From positions 1,563,001 to 1,627,000 of the forward strand of contig OY720345.1 in assembly GCA_963082975.1 (NCBI GenBank): a DNA stretch of 64,000 bases, written 5' to 3'. Numbering within the stretch: position 1 is the first letter of the stretch; every line of letters begins with the position of its first letter. The notes below the pieces were generated by a model that saw only the letters and a program-made list of their open reading frames with translations, was not told the origin of the DNA and did no database searches. Origin of the DNA: Labia minor. Taxonomy: Eukaryota; Arthropoda; Insecta; Dermaptera; Spongiphoridae. Below are positions 44,839-57,624 of the stretch, in pieces. Position numbers and translations under genes: made by a program.

Positions 44839-45306
44839 TATATCTATCGATATAAACTGGCATGGATGCCAATGTTTAAAGAAAGTTATGAGAAAAAAGT
44901 TTGTCTGAGGGATTTTGTAAAGTAGAACTCACTTTTTCTAGGCTTTGATATAACTTACATTTTAAAAAGGGAACACAACTCCCCCATAATAATTCAATTC
45001 AAAATAAAAGGAGATCATACGATCAAAAAGAATCATTGCACAAACAAGACAATTTCATATTACTTATAATTATTAATTAATGTTTTTTCGAATATTTTTG
45101 CAATCATGACTTGATTCAAAAAATTTTCAATTTAAACTCTTACAAAAACAAAAATTAATTTACAATATATTATTTTCAATTATTTTTAAAAATTGTTTAA
45201 ATATATATATATATATACTTGTATATATAATTTAAAAGAAAATTAAAAAAAAAAAAAATTATTTTTAATATAAACAAATAGTATTTTTTACTTTTGTCTT
45301 TTTTTT
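44181..45306. other. AT-rich filler with compound microsatellite
   Basis: (TC)n(TA)n at about 44770-44832. A unique GC-richer patch at 44420-44640. (TA)n near 45203. No gene. Confidence 0.5.
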
Positions 45307-45477
45307 ACTTTCCCGCATACTTCGTATAAGGGAAGTATTGGAATCGTCAAAAATTTCGACTTCGAGATTTCGATAGATCTTGACGTTTTAGACCTCCCTG
45401 AGTCGGAAAATACCATTTTTCGAATTATGTCTGTGTGTGTGTATGTATGTATGTATGTATGTATGTATGTATGTATG

Positions 45478-45508
<31 letters not shown>

Positions 45509-46143
45509 TGTCTGTAAGCAAATTTACTCAAAAACTAATCAAGCTAGGACTTCGAAATTTGGTACACCGATATTATTCACAGTTTGTAGATTTCTATCAA
45601 AATTTCGTCAAAATCGGTTAACCGGAAGTGGTACTTTACCTACACTGGTTGCGTTTACCTTTCAAGTAAAGTACCAGTTTGCTTCGAGATATTTGCTTCA
45701 TATTTTGTATATAGATTTAAAAATATGAAAAAAATTGAGATACCAAATTTCATCATCATCTGACTACCGGAAGTGACATTTTAGTAGCGTTTCTTTTTTA
45801 CCGACCGACGATAGTAAGGGAGGTATTGTTTTCACACCAAATTTCACCTATGGATATTTTTAGGTACATATCTCCACGAATCATGCATTTTCTTAACATT
45901 AGTTTTTTCTTAATTTAAAATTATATGACGTCACCCAGCACTTCATGACGTCACAGCCAGCCCTTATATATTATAAATAAAATAAAATTAAAAATATTTA
46001 TATTATATCCATATCTGTTTTTTTTACATTTAAAATATCAGTTAACCGGAAGTAGCACTTTATTACATTCTAAATATTCATTCACAACTCTTTATACCTA
46101 TTTATATGCGGGAAAGTCTAGGGGAGGACACTCCCGCTTATTT
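45307..46143 (+). mobile_element. HINE-B copy 2, chimera containing a HINE-A segment
   Basis: 5' ACTTTCCCGCATACTTCG, leader with GAGATTTCGATAGATCTTGA and CCTGAGTC, (GTAT)n at about 45440-45508, core with CGAAATTTGGTACACCG, AACCGGAAGTGG. Then at 45800 the 5' end of HINE-A (ACCGACCGACGAT) runs to about 46028, including both TGACGTCA sites but lacking the HINE-A 3' terminus. It returns to HINE-B sequence and ends with ATGCGGGAAAGT, hairpin GGGGAGGACACTCCC and GCTTATTT. Confidence 0.8.
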
Positions 46144-47099
46144 AGAAACGTAATCAAAGTAGCTTTGCAGATTCTATGGCGGAGTACCATTGAATAGGAA
46201 AAGAACAAAGAATTTTGTTATGTATCTGTTTATATTTGAGAGAATCAAAAAAGAAATCCACCCTGAAGTTATTGAAGTCCGTTCTATTCTATTACTTTTT
46301 TTAAAAAGTGGGATAATAATTGCCTCCTGCCATTCTAATGAGATCTTTTTCTTATGTGCCAAATCGAAAGAACTAACTTTGTATACATTTGAATATTTTT
46401 AATTCTTAAATTTAAATCTCCGCTTTTCTTGTTGTTGCCACTTACTTCTATCTCTAATTTTAAGATGTCCCTTTTCTTGATTTTAATAATTTTTGTTACT
46501 AATTTTCTAACATGAATATATTCTAATATATCCACTTCTCATTTACGACGAATCCATTGTAATTTAGCTTTTTTTTTCTTTCTAATTTTCTATTAATTCT
46601 AAACACTTTTCATCGAATCATGTGTATGGTTTCTTCTTTTTATACGCTTTTTATTAACTTGACTTTTCTGTCTGTCTGTAATGTTTGTTGATCAATTGTA
46701 ATTGGATTTTAGCCCACTTCTAGTTGAGCCATTTCGTTCAAATTTGAAACATATTATTTATATTGAAAGTCGATGACCCTGCACCCTGCATTAATCAAAA
46801 AGAAATAATTTGAATTTTTCAAAAATACGGATTTTTAAAATTTGTGAATTTAAAAAATTGATGTTAATACAATGTTATATTTATATTTATATTTACAATT
46901 TTTGTAAAGATAAGTATATTCAAATATTTTAATAGAATAAAAAAATATTTTAGAAAATATATCACATTCAATAAATAAAAAAAAAAAAAAAAAGAAATAT
47001 AATTAATAAATAACAACCTACTCACACCTCTCATTAATGTTTTTTTTTTTTTTTATTTTAGTTAAAAGATTTAGTTAATAAGAATAATTTTTCCTAGAA
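46144..47099. other. AT-rich DNA between two HINE-B chimeras
   Basis: Contains a possible further decayed element at 46650-46800 (TCTGTCTGTCTGTAATG, then GAGCCATTTCGTTCAAATTT), in the style of the HINE core but not alignable to ends. Poly-A near 46977-46994. No gene. Confidence 0.4.
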
Positions 47100-47650
47100 C
47101 TTTAACTGAAAGGATTTCTATTATATTTAAGATTTGACGGTATAGAGCACACTCGTAGACGCGCCTCCCTCATAAATGAAAAAAATTGCTCTGATTCGAT
47201 CGGGAAAAGATAAAAATATCCCACCCACCGATATTTAACCCCGTGCAACCCTGATGAAAAATGAAATCCGCCGTACTGAGTGCCAACATTTCTAGCCAAG
47301 TTCTTACCCCGCAAATTCTTTCTTTGATTATATAATTTGATTTGTTAAAGAAAATAAAAAAAGAAAAAACTTTTTAAAACTATAATCTAAATGTTGGCTA
47401 TCTTTTTTACTGTTTGTTTGCTGGACGTGTGTTTTTATAAAGCTTATATTGAATTCCCTAATACAAAGACCAGAACAAGGCTTGTGAGACTATTCAGATG
47501 GCCACAGCTGGTGAGCGGGGCCCTCGTGAAACAAACAAATTGGCGACGATGCGTTTTTACTTATTCAATAAATTTGTTCCTTTAGAAAGAGAGGATTCCA
47601 AACGGAATAGAGGGAGTAGTGGAAGGGAGAGAAAAACTTATAAAAATTCA
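47100..47650. promoter_or_regulatory. GC-richer unique island
   Basis: Balanced unique sequence on both sides of a short AT stretch (47330-47390). CTCATAAATG (caudal-like TTTATG inverted) lies near 47170. The 64-70-codon frames here are unrecognised. Candidate regulatory DNA. Confidence 0.25.
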
Positions 47651-47930
47651 TAGAATAGATATTTGTTTCCGAAGCACAGTCATAGGAAACACTTAAACTC
47701 TAACTATATAATATATTAAATGGAGATACTACAACCAAAGGTGTTATTTTGTTGCTTTAATGGGAAAGCAATCGAATAAATTCTAATAAAGAGCTTTCTA
47801 TTTGCACGTCAAACCTCTATTTTTTCCTTCACACCCTCTGTTTTCTCTTTCTCTCTCTCTCTCTCTCACTCTTTTCATTTTTTTATTCTTTTTCTTTTCT
47901 ATTCACTTTTACGTAAATAAATAAAAAAAT
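47651..47930. other. AT-rich DNA with (TC)n
   Basis: (TC)n at about 47848-47868. Nothing else is seen. Confidence 0.5.
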
Positions 47931-48651
47931 AAGCGGGAGTGTCCTCCCCTAGACTTTCCCGCATATAAATAGGTATAAAGAGTTGTGAATTAATATTTAG
48001 AATGTGTAAACTTGGTATTGATAAAGAGCCAGTTCGTATTAGTTTATTGGTGTCAAATTTGATATTTGGTAACATTTATATATATATATATATAGAATAA
48101 AGTGCTACTTCCGGTTAACTGATATTTTAAATGTAAAAAAAACAGATATGGATATAATATAAATATTTTTAATTTTATTTTATTTATAATATATAAGGGC
48201 TGGCTGTGACGTCATGAAGTGCTGGGTGACGTCATATAATTTTAAATTAAGAAAAAACTAATGTTAAGAAAATGCATGATTCGTGGAGATATGTACCTAA
48301 AAATATCCATAGGTGAAATTTGGTGTGAAAACAATACCTCCCTTACTATCGTCGGTCGGTAAAAAAGAAACGCTACTAAAATGTCACTTCCGGTAGTCAG
48401 ATGATGATGAAATTTGGTATCTCAATTTTTTTCATATTTTTAAATCTATATACAAAATATGAAGCAAATATCTCGAAGCAAACTGGTACTTTACTTGAAA
48501 GGTAAACGCAACCAGTGTAGGTAAAGTACCACTTCCGGTTAACCGATTTTGACGAAATTTTGATAGAAATCTACAAACTGTGAATAATATCGGTGTACCA
48601 AATTTCGAAGTCCTAGCTTGATTAGTTTTTGAGTAAATTTGCTTACAGACA

Positions 48652-48682
<31 letters not shown>

Positions 48683-48717
48683 CACACACACAGACATACA
48701 TACATACATACATACAT

Positions 48718-48766
<49 letters not shown>

Positions 48767-48887
48767 TAATTCCAAAAATGGTATTTTCCGACTCAGGGAG
48801 GTCTAAAACGTCAAGATCTATCAAAATCTCGAAGTCGGAATTTTTGACGATTCCAATACTTCCCTTATACGAAGTATGCGGGAAAGT
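47931..48887 (-). mobile_element. HINE-B copy 3, same chimera, opposite orientation
   Basis: 5' ACTTTCCCGCATACTTCG at 48887; 3' hairpin and AAGCGGGAGTG at 47931. The embedded HINE-A segment (about 48130-48361) has the same two junctions as copy 2, so the chimera formed once and then spread. It keeps about 120 bp of 3' part (including GGTAACATTTATATA) that copy 2 lacks. Microsatellites: (TG)n, (GTAT)n. Flanks differ from copy 2, so this is not a segmental duplication. Confidence 0.8.
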
Positions 48888-49800
48888 AAAAAACTAAAAT
48901 AAATCTACATAAGTTTTATTTTTTAATGTAAAAATTTACTACCGTATGTTTATAAAAAAATTTTCTTTATCTATATCTTTATATAATTTTGAATTCGATA
49001 AATAAGAATTGCCTTTGGTGTATAAAAATATTTTATAAAGATTACAAATAAAATTTGTAAATTGTAATGACTCATATTATAAGTCTCACTGGTGTTTATT
49101 CATTCGTCACTCAAAGATCTAGGTTCTTTTTGCTCTTTTCAAATGATTCCAATCTGTCATGTGGTTGATGTTTAGTGTTTTTAATATATTTTGATATGTT
49201 GTGTGCGATCTTGTTTCACCAGTTTAAAATTTGCAGCATTCTTCCCATATATTTTTTAAAGTAATAAAAAAAGCATCATGTACATGACACATTATTTTAA
49301 AAATAATATTATTTTATTAACTAGTGTAAGAGAACACCTTAAAATAATATTAATTATTTCCAGTTCTAGTAATTTATGTAATATATCTATTTTTGATACA
49401 TTTGTAATATATGTATTATAATTTAATATTAAGATTAGATTTGATGATATTGGAAAAGAATGGAAATTGGGAGGATATAAAAAGAGCCCATGGGGAGATA
49501 AAAACATTGAGATAATTAGAAATGGTACAATGCTTATCAATCCACAAGGTATATTTAAAAAGAGTAAAAATGACTACCACATTTTAATGTTCCCTATAAA
49601 CTACCTTTAATTACGAACTCAACTGGGCCGTTGTTCAGGGATTTAGAGAAGGAAAAAGAGAGAGAGAGAGAGAGAGAGACTAGCCAGCAGGGGGAAAAAG
49701 TTTGAAAAAAGCCACAAGTCTAATTAGATTCTGAAACGTGATCTGGGAAATATATATATTTCCCATATATATAAAAAAAAAAAAAAAAAAACGAACATAA
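48888..49800. other. AT-rich filler
   Basis: A unique patch at 49075-49250, (GA)n at about 49658-49679 and poly-A at about 49773-49790. An 82-codon minus-strand frame (49292-49540) is unrecognised. Confidence 0.45.
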
Positions 49801-50185
49801 GAGAAAAGTAGAGAAATTGACAGAGCGATCAAAAATTGATTCTATTGGAGTTGTTCTTTGAAAATGATGTCAGCCGAAAGGAGGCAACTCAAAGACAGAA
49901 AGACAGTCAGTCCGTATTGTTTATATGTTATCAGGAACTTCAACTGCCAAGAGATTCATGCCACAATTCATGCCTTTATATAGTATATATAGTATATATA
50001 GGCAAAGGGTGCAAATCATTTCCATACAAAGTATTCTTTGTTTTGGAGTAGTGGATGAAACGTCAGACGGTTGGCTGCTTTCTCTGTATTATCGACTTAA
50101 TGGCAAAGGGATTCCCGACCAATGCCCTGTCGAAATAGCATAGGAGGTAGTCGAGACGTAATCTCTCAAAAATGGTGAGTTATTT
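49801..50185. promoter_or_regulatory. GC-richer unique island ending in a donor-like word
   Basis: Unique balanced sequence with three overlapping frames of about 70 codons, none recognised. It ends at AAAAATG|GTGAGTTA (about 50165-50178), a fair 5' splice site, so part could be an exon of a plus-strand transcript. TATATAGTATATATAG lies at about 49978-49995. Confidence 0.25.
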
Positions 50186-51656
50186 TTACAAATACGAGTG
50201 CAGCAAAGCGAAATGAAAAAACAAAACAATATAGAATATATGTGTTTAGAATTTATGAAAAAAACAAGTTTTTTTTTTCTCTCTAAAAATATTTTTAAAC
50301 AATAGAATTCATTCATATTTTCAAATTATAGAAATTATATTTTGCTTAATTATTTTAAAGTAAATTTTAAAAATTTAAAAATATATATATTTTATATTCT
50401 TATATAATTAAACAAGAATATATTTAAGAATTTTTTTTTTTTTTTGGTAAAATTCAACTAGTATTTTTAAATAATTGAAAATTAATTTATTTAAAACTAA
50501 ATATGGGCCATTTTTATTGACAATGCCATCGGTAAAGAATTTCTACGGTTTGGTTGAAAAACTGAATCAAATGTTTTCATAGGATTCTTTTGTGAATCCA
50601 GTTTAAAAATCTAAAAATTGCATATAGACTTTTTTAATGACCACGTGACCAGAGCACGATTCAACTTTCACAACAAAATTTCCATAACAAAAGCGAGTGA
50701 ACCATTGCAGTAGTTTTTAAACCGTAAACAGCAAGATTTTTTGCAAAAGTCTGTGTGAACCGTTCTTTCCTTTCTCATAATAATATTGAAAAGTATAACG
50801 TATTTTTTCATTATTTTTATATCTATGGATAATCCAAATAATCTAACTTTCGAACTATTAAAAAAATTTCCAACTAACAATCTAACGCTCCAAGTGACAC
50901 GTTTCTAATGACCATTTAGTTGGTGGTGTTACAATCTGTATTTTCAGAGCACAATATAATAAGCTTTATATTATTATTATTATTATTTATTGTGTATATT
51001 GACCCTTTTGAGATCATGGAAACCTTTCATCATCAGCGAGCATCTTAATCTTCTGCCGTTCTGGACGCGCTAGGAGCGAAGTATTAACCTTTGAGAGCAA
51101 TACGATTCCCCATTCTATTATATACTCGTATACTCGTCTATAAAATTATTATTATATGGTTTCATATCCTTATTGAGTCATTTCATTTGTTTTATTTAAT
51201 ACTTGAATAAATAATACTTAACGTGTTCTTGTCAATGTTCTTTTTTTTGCCTTGTCCTCAATAATAAATTGCTTTTAATGAAAAAAAATTGAGTTCGTAT
51301 TATCTATCTTGCAAAGGGCGAAGATGCATCGTTTTCTTTTGACATTTTGACATCCTATGAAATATATAGAATTATTGCTACTTTAGCTATGTCTGTCTAT
51401 CCATGCATGTATGTATAAACAATGGTCGTAAAATACTTTTTACACACAGAACAAGATACGGAAAGAGAACGGAACTTATTTTTTTTGAAAAACCAACAAT
51501 TATTATTCAATTTTATATATTAAGTACATAAATATGTCTATTAAAAAAATATTTATATCTTATCATATAATATAATACTTAGATATCTACGTTCATTAAA
51601 ATCTTTTATATTTTAAATTAATTTTTTGTGAGAAGAAGCTGCTATACTCTTAAAAT
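50186..51656. other. AT-rich DNA with patches of unique sequence
   Basis: Patches at 50520-50780, 51010-51110 and 51300-51470 are less AT-rich; the last has TE-like words but no alignable ends. No gene. Confidence 0.4.
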
Positions 51657-51880
51657 AAAATGAGCTGTGACCAGGCACAGAACGGACCGACGATTTGAAA
51701 TAAATTAATTTCCAAATAACATTTTATATATATATGACTACCACTTCCGGTTTCAAAAGTTGATGAATTCATGCAACTGATACATTAAGTAAATTATTAT
51801 ATCAATTTTTTTCAAAATCCGTTAACGGACGGACGGACATCATGCTAAAAATACTTTTTTTCTGTTAACATGAGAGATAT
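51657..51880 (-). mobile_element. HINE-A fragment, decayed
   Basis: Minus strand: AACAGAAAAAAAGTATTTTT, GATGTCCGTCCGTCC, GTTAACGGATTTTGAAAAAA, GCATGAATTCATCAACTTTT, CCGGAAGTGG, then a jump to the 3' end with degraded hairpin CTGTGCCTGGTCACAG. Leader and 5' terminus are missing. Confidence 0.65.
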
Positions 51881-53029
51881 GTAATTATTTTATAGGTATA
51901 TTCTTAGGTACTCGTATTTGTAAAAATATTATCATATTAGATTATACAATTTTTTAATGCTAATGGTCCTAATTTTATTTTTTTACATTGTATCATTGTA
52001 TGTCTAATATGTACTTTGTTTGGTTTTGTTTTGTTTTTTAATTAAAAATCATTATAAAAATATTTGCTAATTTTGTCTATAAAATCTTTAGCTCTCTTTT
52101 CAAAAATATTAAATGATCATGCCTCTGACATAGCTTTGCATATTTATTTATTTATTTATTTATTTACATATTTATACAATTTGATACAATTAAAATTTAC
52201 TTGAGGTGGTGGTTAGTCATTAGGGAAGAGGTGGGTGGGACATAACAAGGAGCACGAATGAATAGCAATATTAACTGAAAATTTTCAACTTTTGGCGGTC
52301 AATGGCTTTCTCAAATGTTTAATTATCCGACAACGCCCTCATGGCGATAACATTTTTCCGTTACTATAAATATGTATATTATAAATATGAAATATCCATC
52401 TATTCTCTCTGCTCAAAATCCCCGTTCACAATTTTATACGATCGTTTTAATCAAAAGCTGTTTTTGAAAGATTTATCAAAGGAATTATAGCTTTTAATGG
52501 TATTTTCACTCCCTCCATCTCTTTCTGATGATGATGATTATTATTTTTTATACTAATGTGAATTTCCTAGGAAATCATATTTCGAAGAATAACAGAGAAA
52601 AGCACTCAACTCAACTCTTCCAACTCTCCTTTGACATTTGCTTATCAGATTTCTTTCCCGTATAATTCTTAACGATTTTTTTTTTTTTTTTTTTTACTTC
52701 TCTAATGGTATCCATCTTTTACACTCAATCTATTCAAATTCGTTTTGCATTTTAATTTCCGTAAAAAAAAATAGACATTTTTCTATTCATTCGTTGTTGT
52801 TGTTGTTACTTTTTATTGATATTGAAAGCGAATTATTTTAATGGGTTTGTATTAATATGCTGGCCGTGTTGTGTATTTGGAGTTGGGATTTGTTTGTTTT
52901 GTTCGGTTTCTCTGTTTCAATTTGGCTCGGTCACTTTATGGAGAAATTAACTAATCAGAGAAATGGGTCGCTTAAAACATTCGCCAATTATATTTAACTA
53001 AGAGATCTTCACTCTACTTTTGTTTAAGA
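51881..53029. other. AT-rich DNA with unique patches
   Basis: (TTTA)n near 52142-52164. A balanced unique patch at 52195-52375 and another at 52850-53000 hold no credible ORF. Poly-T near 52676-52697. Confidence 0.4.
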
Positions 53030-53530
53030 AATGGAAAATAAATCATTTCAATTAAGAAGAAAGAAGAAAGGGACAGCGTAGAGGGTGGTTATATTAAGAA
53101 AAACCAAGATAGATTAATTAGCCGAATAAAAAAAAAAAAAAATGAAAAAAAAAAAAAAAAATGAAATTAAATGAATTGCAATTCGTTGGAAAATTGGTGA
53201 TTTTTTTTCTGTTCCCGATGGTGGAAATGGATCATAGTCTGAAGGGTGAGGAAGGGCGTGTCGGTTTCGGAGGAAGGGGTTGGAACTTGCAATGTTGCCA
53301 ACTCGTAAAATAAAACGGGGGTCGGCGCGTGTGTGCCTTGAGCTAATTCTGTAAGCGGTTCCAATTGGCACGGGGGCCCTCGCAGTTCCCCGTCCTTCAA
53401 CTCCTTTAAATCAAAAGGGCGATCTGCCATCCCATCCTCGTATCCGCGCCAGCACACAACCCCGGGACCCTTATCTTATTGTTTTCGAAATCCACCTGTC
53501 GCCAAAATAAAGAGATGTTACGAGTATCAA
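53030..53530. promoter_or_regulatory. GC-rich unique island
   Basis: One of the most GC-rich unique blocks (53200-53500). It contains CCACCTGTCG (E-box), CTTATCTTA (GATA-like) and GGGGGCCC. Two overlapping minus-strand frames (53114-53371, 53167-53457) read through GC-rich DNA without recognisable domains. Candidate regulatory element or cryptic exon. Confidence 0.3.
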
Positions 53531-53580
53531 TTTGATAAAAAACAATTTCTCGATATCCTGTTTAAAAACGTATTTCAAAA

Positions 53581-53613
<33 letters not shown>

Positions 53614-54120
53614 AAAAATTAATACTTACTTACTTTTATTATTATTATTATTAAGCAGTTGCAAAAGAGTCACCGTAAATAGAGAAAAAAATTCAAGATA
53701 GATCTTCATTTTTGTTGAATAAGTTCCTTTTTTTTCCTCAAAAAAATAAACAATTTATTTAATTTATTATTACTTTTTTTTATTATTTATTTCATTTGGA
53801 ATAAAATATTTTTATTAAAAAATTTCCTTATATAAATTTGATTTATTAATTGAACAGATAATCTGTAAATTAATTCATTGCTCTTAAAATGAATGAATTT
53901 CTTTTAGTTTTATTTTTTATTTAAGACTTGTATGAAAATAAAATAATTTATTATTAAACATGATTGACTTTTGGTCTGGTTAATGTTCCAAATCTTTATA
54001 AAATAAATAATTACATTTTTATTTTTATATTCTTAATAAAAATTTGGAAAAATTCGATTATTATTATTATACCTATAGAAGTCAATTTGAAATAAATTAT
54101 TTTTCTTATTGTCATTTCCT
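53531..54120. other. AT-rich filler with (TTA)n
   Basis: (TTA)n at about 53581-53611 and 53637-53653. Nothing else is seen. Confidence 0.5.
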
Positions 54121-54620
54121 GCTGCTACTTTTGTTTTTCTCTGAATAATCCTTGCTCCAAGAATTGTTTTCAATTGGCAATTGGCTTAAATTGGATATTT
54201 GCATTCACTGATTGGCTATTCTCGCCTCGGATGAGTTCCCATGATAAGTAGTAATTAAATATTCAATTCCCTATAAATAGGTGTTTAATTATTCTTCGAC
54301 TGTTAGCCTGAATGCATTCAATTAGCCGGATTAAAAATAGACTGTAAATTGGACAGTAACTTGCGAAGGCCAACAGAATGCAGTGGAATGGGCTGATTGG
54401 GGGATGGGGATGGGGGGGGGGTAGGGTGTTAGGGCTTGTCATGTAGTGGTGGTTGCCAAGGCGCAGTGTCACACCCCCCGGCAGGTGCCATGTCGTTTTG
54501 CGACGTTTCACCCCCGAAAGAGGACGCCAAGGTGTTCCGGTTCCTGGCAACCATCCAACGAGAGACGGACAACCCCACTAGAATGACAACCGGAATTTCG
54601 ACACCCCAATGATAAGGTCA
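54121..54620. promoter_or_regulatory. Candidate enhancer with POU, MEF2, TEAD and Otx words
   Basis: Contains exact ATTTGCAT (POU octamer, 54197-54204), exact CTATAAATAG (MEF2, 54271-54280), GTAATTAA, the palindrome TGAATGCATTCA (54309-54320), GGATTA (54327) and GTGGAATG (TEAD-like, about 54382). Repeated CCAAT/ATTGG words lie near 54165-54195. The right part (54400-54600) is GC-rich with a G run. The 95-codon minus-strand frame there is unrecognised. Function inferred from exact consensus words clustered in a unique island. Confidence 0.35.
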
Positions 54621-56244
54621 CAAGGTTTCCATTTTATAAAAAATAAATAATAATCAATGACTGGAAAAAAATTGTTTTAATTATCAATAATTTGTGATTA
54701 ATAACCCTAATATTAATTGTATTTTGTTTTGGAACCACAGGTTGTTATCATAAGCTACATACAAGTATTATATGTTTATTAAAAAAAAAAAACAAATTAA
54801 TAAATTGTTTATTGTATTCAAATAAAATTCATTAATTTTGAATTTTTTTTTTTTAATACATACGTAGATATTTTAAAAATTATAAATTTTTAAAGCTTTA
54901 TAAAAATATAAAAAAAAAATAATCAGTTGGACTACATATATTGCTTTAAAATTTGTTTTTCGTATTGTAGCACAATAATTAAAAAAAAAAAAATAATAAC
55001 TTAATCAGATAACCTTAGTATAACCATTCGAAAGCCCACTTGAGTGCCTCTCATAAAAATCATAAAAATGAATTTAAATAGTTGGTATTCTTAACCTTAC
55101 AACGCCTTTTTTTCCTCTTAACTCCATCGAGTGGGATTGATATTCTTACTATCATCTCAAATAAAAAAGATAATAAACATCATCTTTATTGTTATCTGGA
55201 TTTTTTATTATACGTATTTTTAACTTATTTACTCCCCAGTTACATTTTTTAACGTTATCTCTATTTTTTTTTTTTTTTTTTTAAAAAAAACGTTGATTAA
55301 TGTAGTCTATTTAATTCATCTAAACTTAATTGACAAAAATAAATTCAGTATCTTTTTTATTTTAATTAAATATAAATGAACTAATTTATTTTAGTTTATT
55401 TTTTTATTGTCTAATTTTTGTTTAACATTTTCAATTGAGTTTTCAAGATCATTTAAAGATCTTAATCAAATAAGATTAATGAGAATCGGAGGAGGTGTCA
55501 ATGTAAAATGAAAAAATAGCAATTAAGGATTGAACCAAAAAACAATAATATATTTTTTTTTTTTTACAAAAGTTTTATTTTATTTATTATAGATAATTTA
55601 TAAATTGTTTGTTTTTTTGTAACTCCAAAGGTTTAGGAAAGCTGGACGATTGAAAAATATCCAATTAAATATAACAACTTTTAATTTGATATTAAAGATA
55701 GATGAATAAATAAAAAAAAAATTCAATCACAAATTCAATCAATTGAATCTTTTAGTTTTTTATATTCACAATACGAATATAAAAATTTATATATATTTTT
55801 CATATATAATTGCTATTCATCACTTTATATTTAATTGAATCTTTTCAAAAAAGTTTTTAACGTAAAAAACAAAACAAAACAAATTACCATACTTACATGT
55901 ATCATTTAATATAAAAAAAATATGTTATAATATATTTACTCGTATAATATTTATTCACTTATCTAAATAATTTATATTCAATGTAAATTTAATTTAGTTT
56001 GAGTATTTTTTGATAAATCAATGGATATTTCATTTATTTTTTTGCTCTTTTATATGCAACATTTTTTTTTATCTCTGAACAATTTTAATTAGAATCAATA
56101 AATGATTTTTATTAATACGTGTAGGTATACAATAAATGACAAAAAGTGTTTGGATTATATTTTAGTGTTATGGAAGAATAAGAAATCAATATAATTTTTT
56201 TTTTTTGTTTTTTGGTTTGCTTGAAACACACATTTAAGATTTTC

Positions 56245-56250
<6 letters not shown>
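54621..56250. other. AT-rich filler
   Basis: Long poly-T and poly-A tracts. Small unique patches at 55020-55150 and 55475-55540. No gene or element was found. Confidence 0.5.

Positions 56251-56282
<32 letters not shown>
56251..56282. repeat. (TG)n dinucleotide microsatellite
   Basis: About 16 perfect TG units. The only long pure TG run in the window outside the HINE elements. Confidence 0.95.
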
Positions 56283-56287
<5 letters not shown>

Positions 56288-57200
56288 TAGAAGAATATAG
56301 TCGGTTGTGTATAGTAGGGATGGAGGATGGAAACGCAACACTTTACTGGTTAAGGATGTAAAAGGACATATAATAATGAAAATGAAGGGGATTCACATGC
56401 TTTTCTTTCATTTATGGAAATGCGTATTTTTAGAAGAGCTATGGCCCCTGAGGAGTGGTAAGTAATTTTACCTATTGGTTACTGATTTAAATTCCAAAAA
56501 CGCGTGAGGGTATTATAGGGACCTCGCTGTCCTCTCATCCCTGAACTAATCTTATAAATGATCTAATATAAAATCAAATTGGAAAGGTCGACTCTTAAGG
56601 GTGGTCATTTGCACGTGACTTTCAACAAAAATAGGCCTATCAAGATTCTCGAGTGCCAATCGATTATTATTAGTCAAAAAAATATCTATTTTTTGGATAA
56701 AATTCTTTAACGTAGGTGTATAGGTATATTGATAAAAAAGACTTGAATACTTTTATAGTTAACGACATATATATGTATGTATGTATTAATCAAATTTCTA
56801 ATCATTTTAACAACTTATAGTATATGTATATATGTGTATAGTTTAGAAATCTAATTATAATATAAGAACAAACGCGATGAGAAATTTTATAATACAGCTG
56901 TGTTTAAAATAATTTCTTTATGACGTCATTCTGTCAGAGACGGAATTTAATTTGCCCGGTTTTATGTCCACTTTGGAGCTTGACGTTGGAATTACAGTCG
57001 AGTTTGGTGGTACACGTGAATCGGGGGAGATTGACGGGGGTTGGAACGAGGAGTGCCAACCAAATCACTCTCGAGGGTTATAAAATTCTCGCCCAGTCGA
57101 TCCGAGATTGTTCCTCAGTTGAAATATATTTTTCATATGCCTACATTAGAGAGAGAGACATGTCAGATGTTGAAATAAAGTAAAAATTTAATTACCCTCC
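56283..57200. promoter_or_regulatory. GC-richer unique island in two blocks
   Basis: Blocks at 56290-56660 and 56905-57185. The second has ATGACGTCAT (CRE, about 56920), TTTATGTCC and TATAAAA (57079) followed 38 bp later by TCAGTT (initiator-like). An 87-codon plus-strand frame (56920-57183) ends just after it and is unrecognised. Could be a promoter or an enhancer. Confidence 0.3.
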
Positions 57201-57624
57201 ATTTTATTTCAGTCTAATTTCTCTAAATTAATTTTCGATAATCGATATTCGAAAATTGACAATTCATTTACTTTCTTTTTCTGTCTAAAACTGCTGCTGT
57301 GGTTTCGATTGCCTCTTGCCTCACAACAATTTATCTCATCTAAACCGGGTATTATTATGATATGATTTCCAAATTAACCAATTAATATAGAAAAGTATCA
57401 TCAACTACCAAGCGTATTCACCAAAAAAAACAAACAAACAAACAAACAAACAAACAACTTCTTAATTTTGATTCCTATTTTTTAATAAAAAAAAAAAAAA
57501 ACTAACAAAGATGATTTTTCATGAGGCTGAAACCAATACCGATCGATTTTTCTTTATAAAAATTATCCTAGCTGGATAAAATAGCTCATATCTCATATCT
57601 CATATACTCTATACATATATTAGT
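57201..57624. other. AT-rich DNA containing a HINE-A remnant
   Basis: (CAAA)n at about 57430-57455. The stretch 57501-57540 (ACAAAGATGATTTTTCATGA and following bases) matches the minus-strand HINE-A region around TAATAAAGATGATTTTTCTC in copy 1, so it is a short relic. Confidence 0.5.

Noticed and set aside
45288-45728. Open frames of 64-97 codons made of Met-Tyr-Val or Thr-His-Ile repeats
   Set aside because: These are translations of the (GTAT)n microsatellite inside HINE-B, not proteins. The same holds for the frames at 48432-48824.
45307-48887. Segmental inverted duplication explaining the two HINE-B chimeras
   Set aside because: Similarity stops exactly at the element ends on both sides, and the flanks are unrelated.
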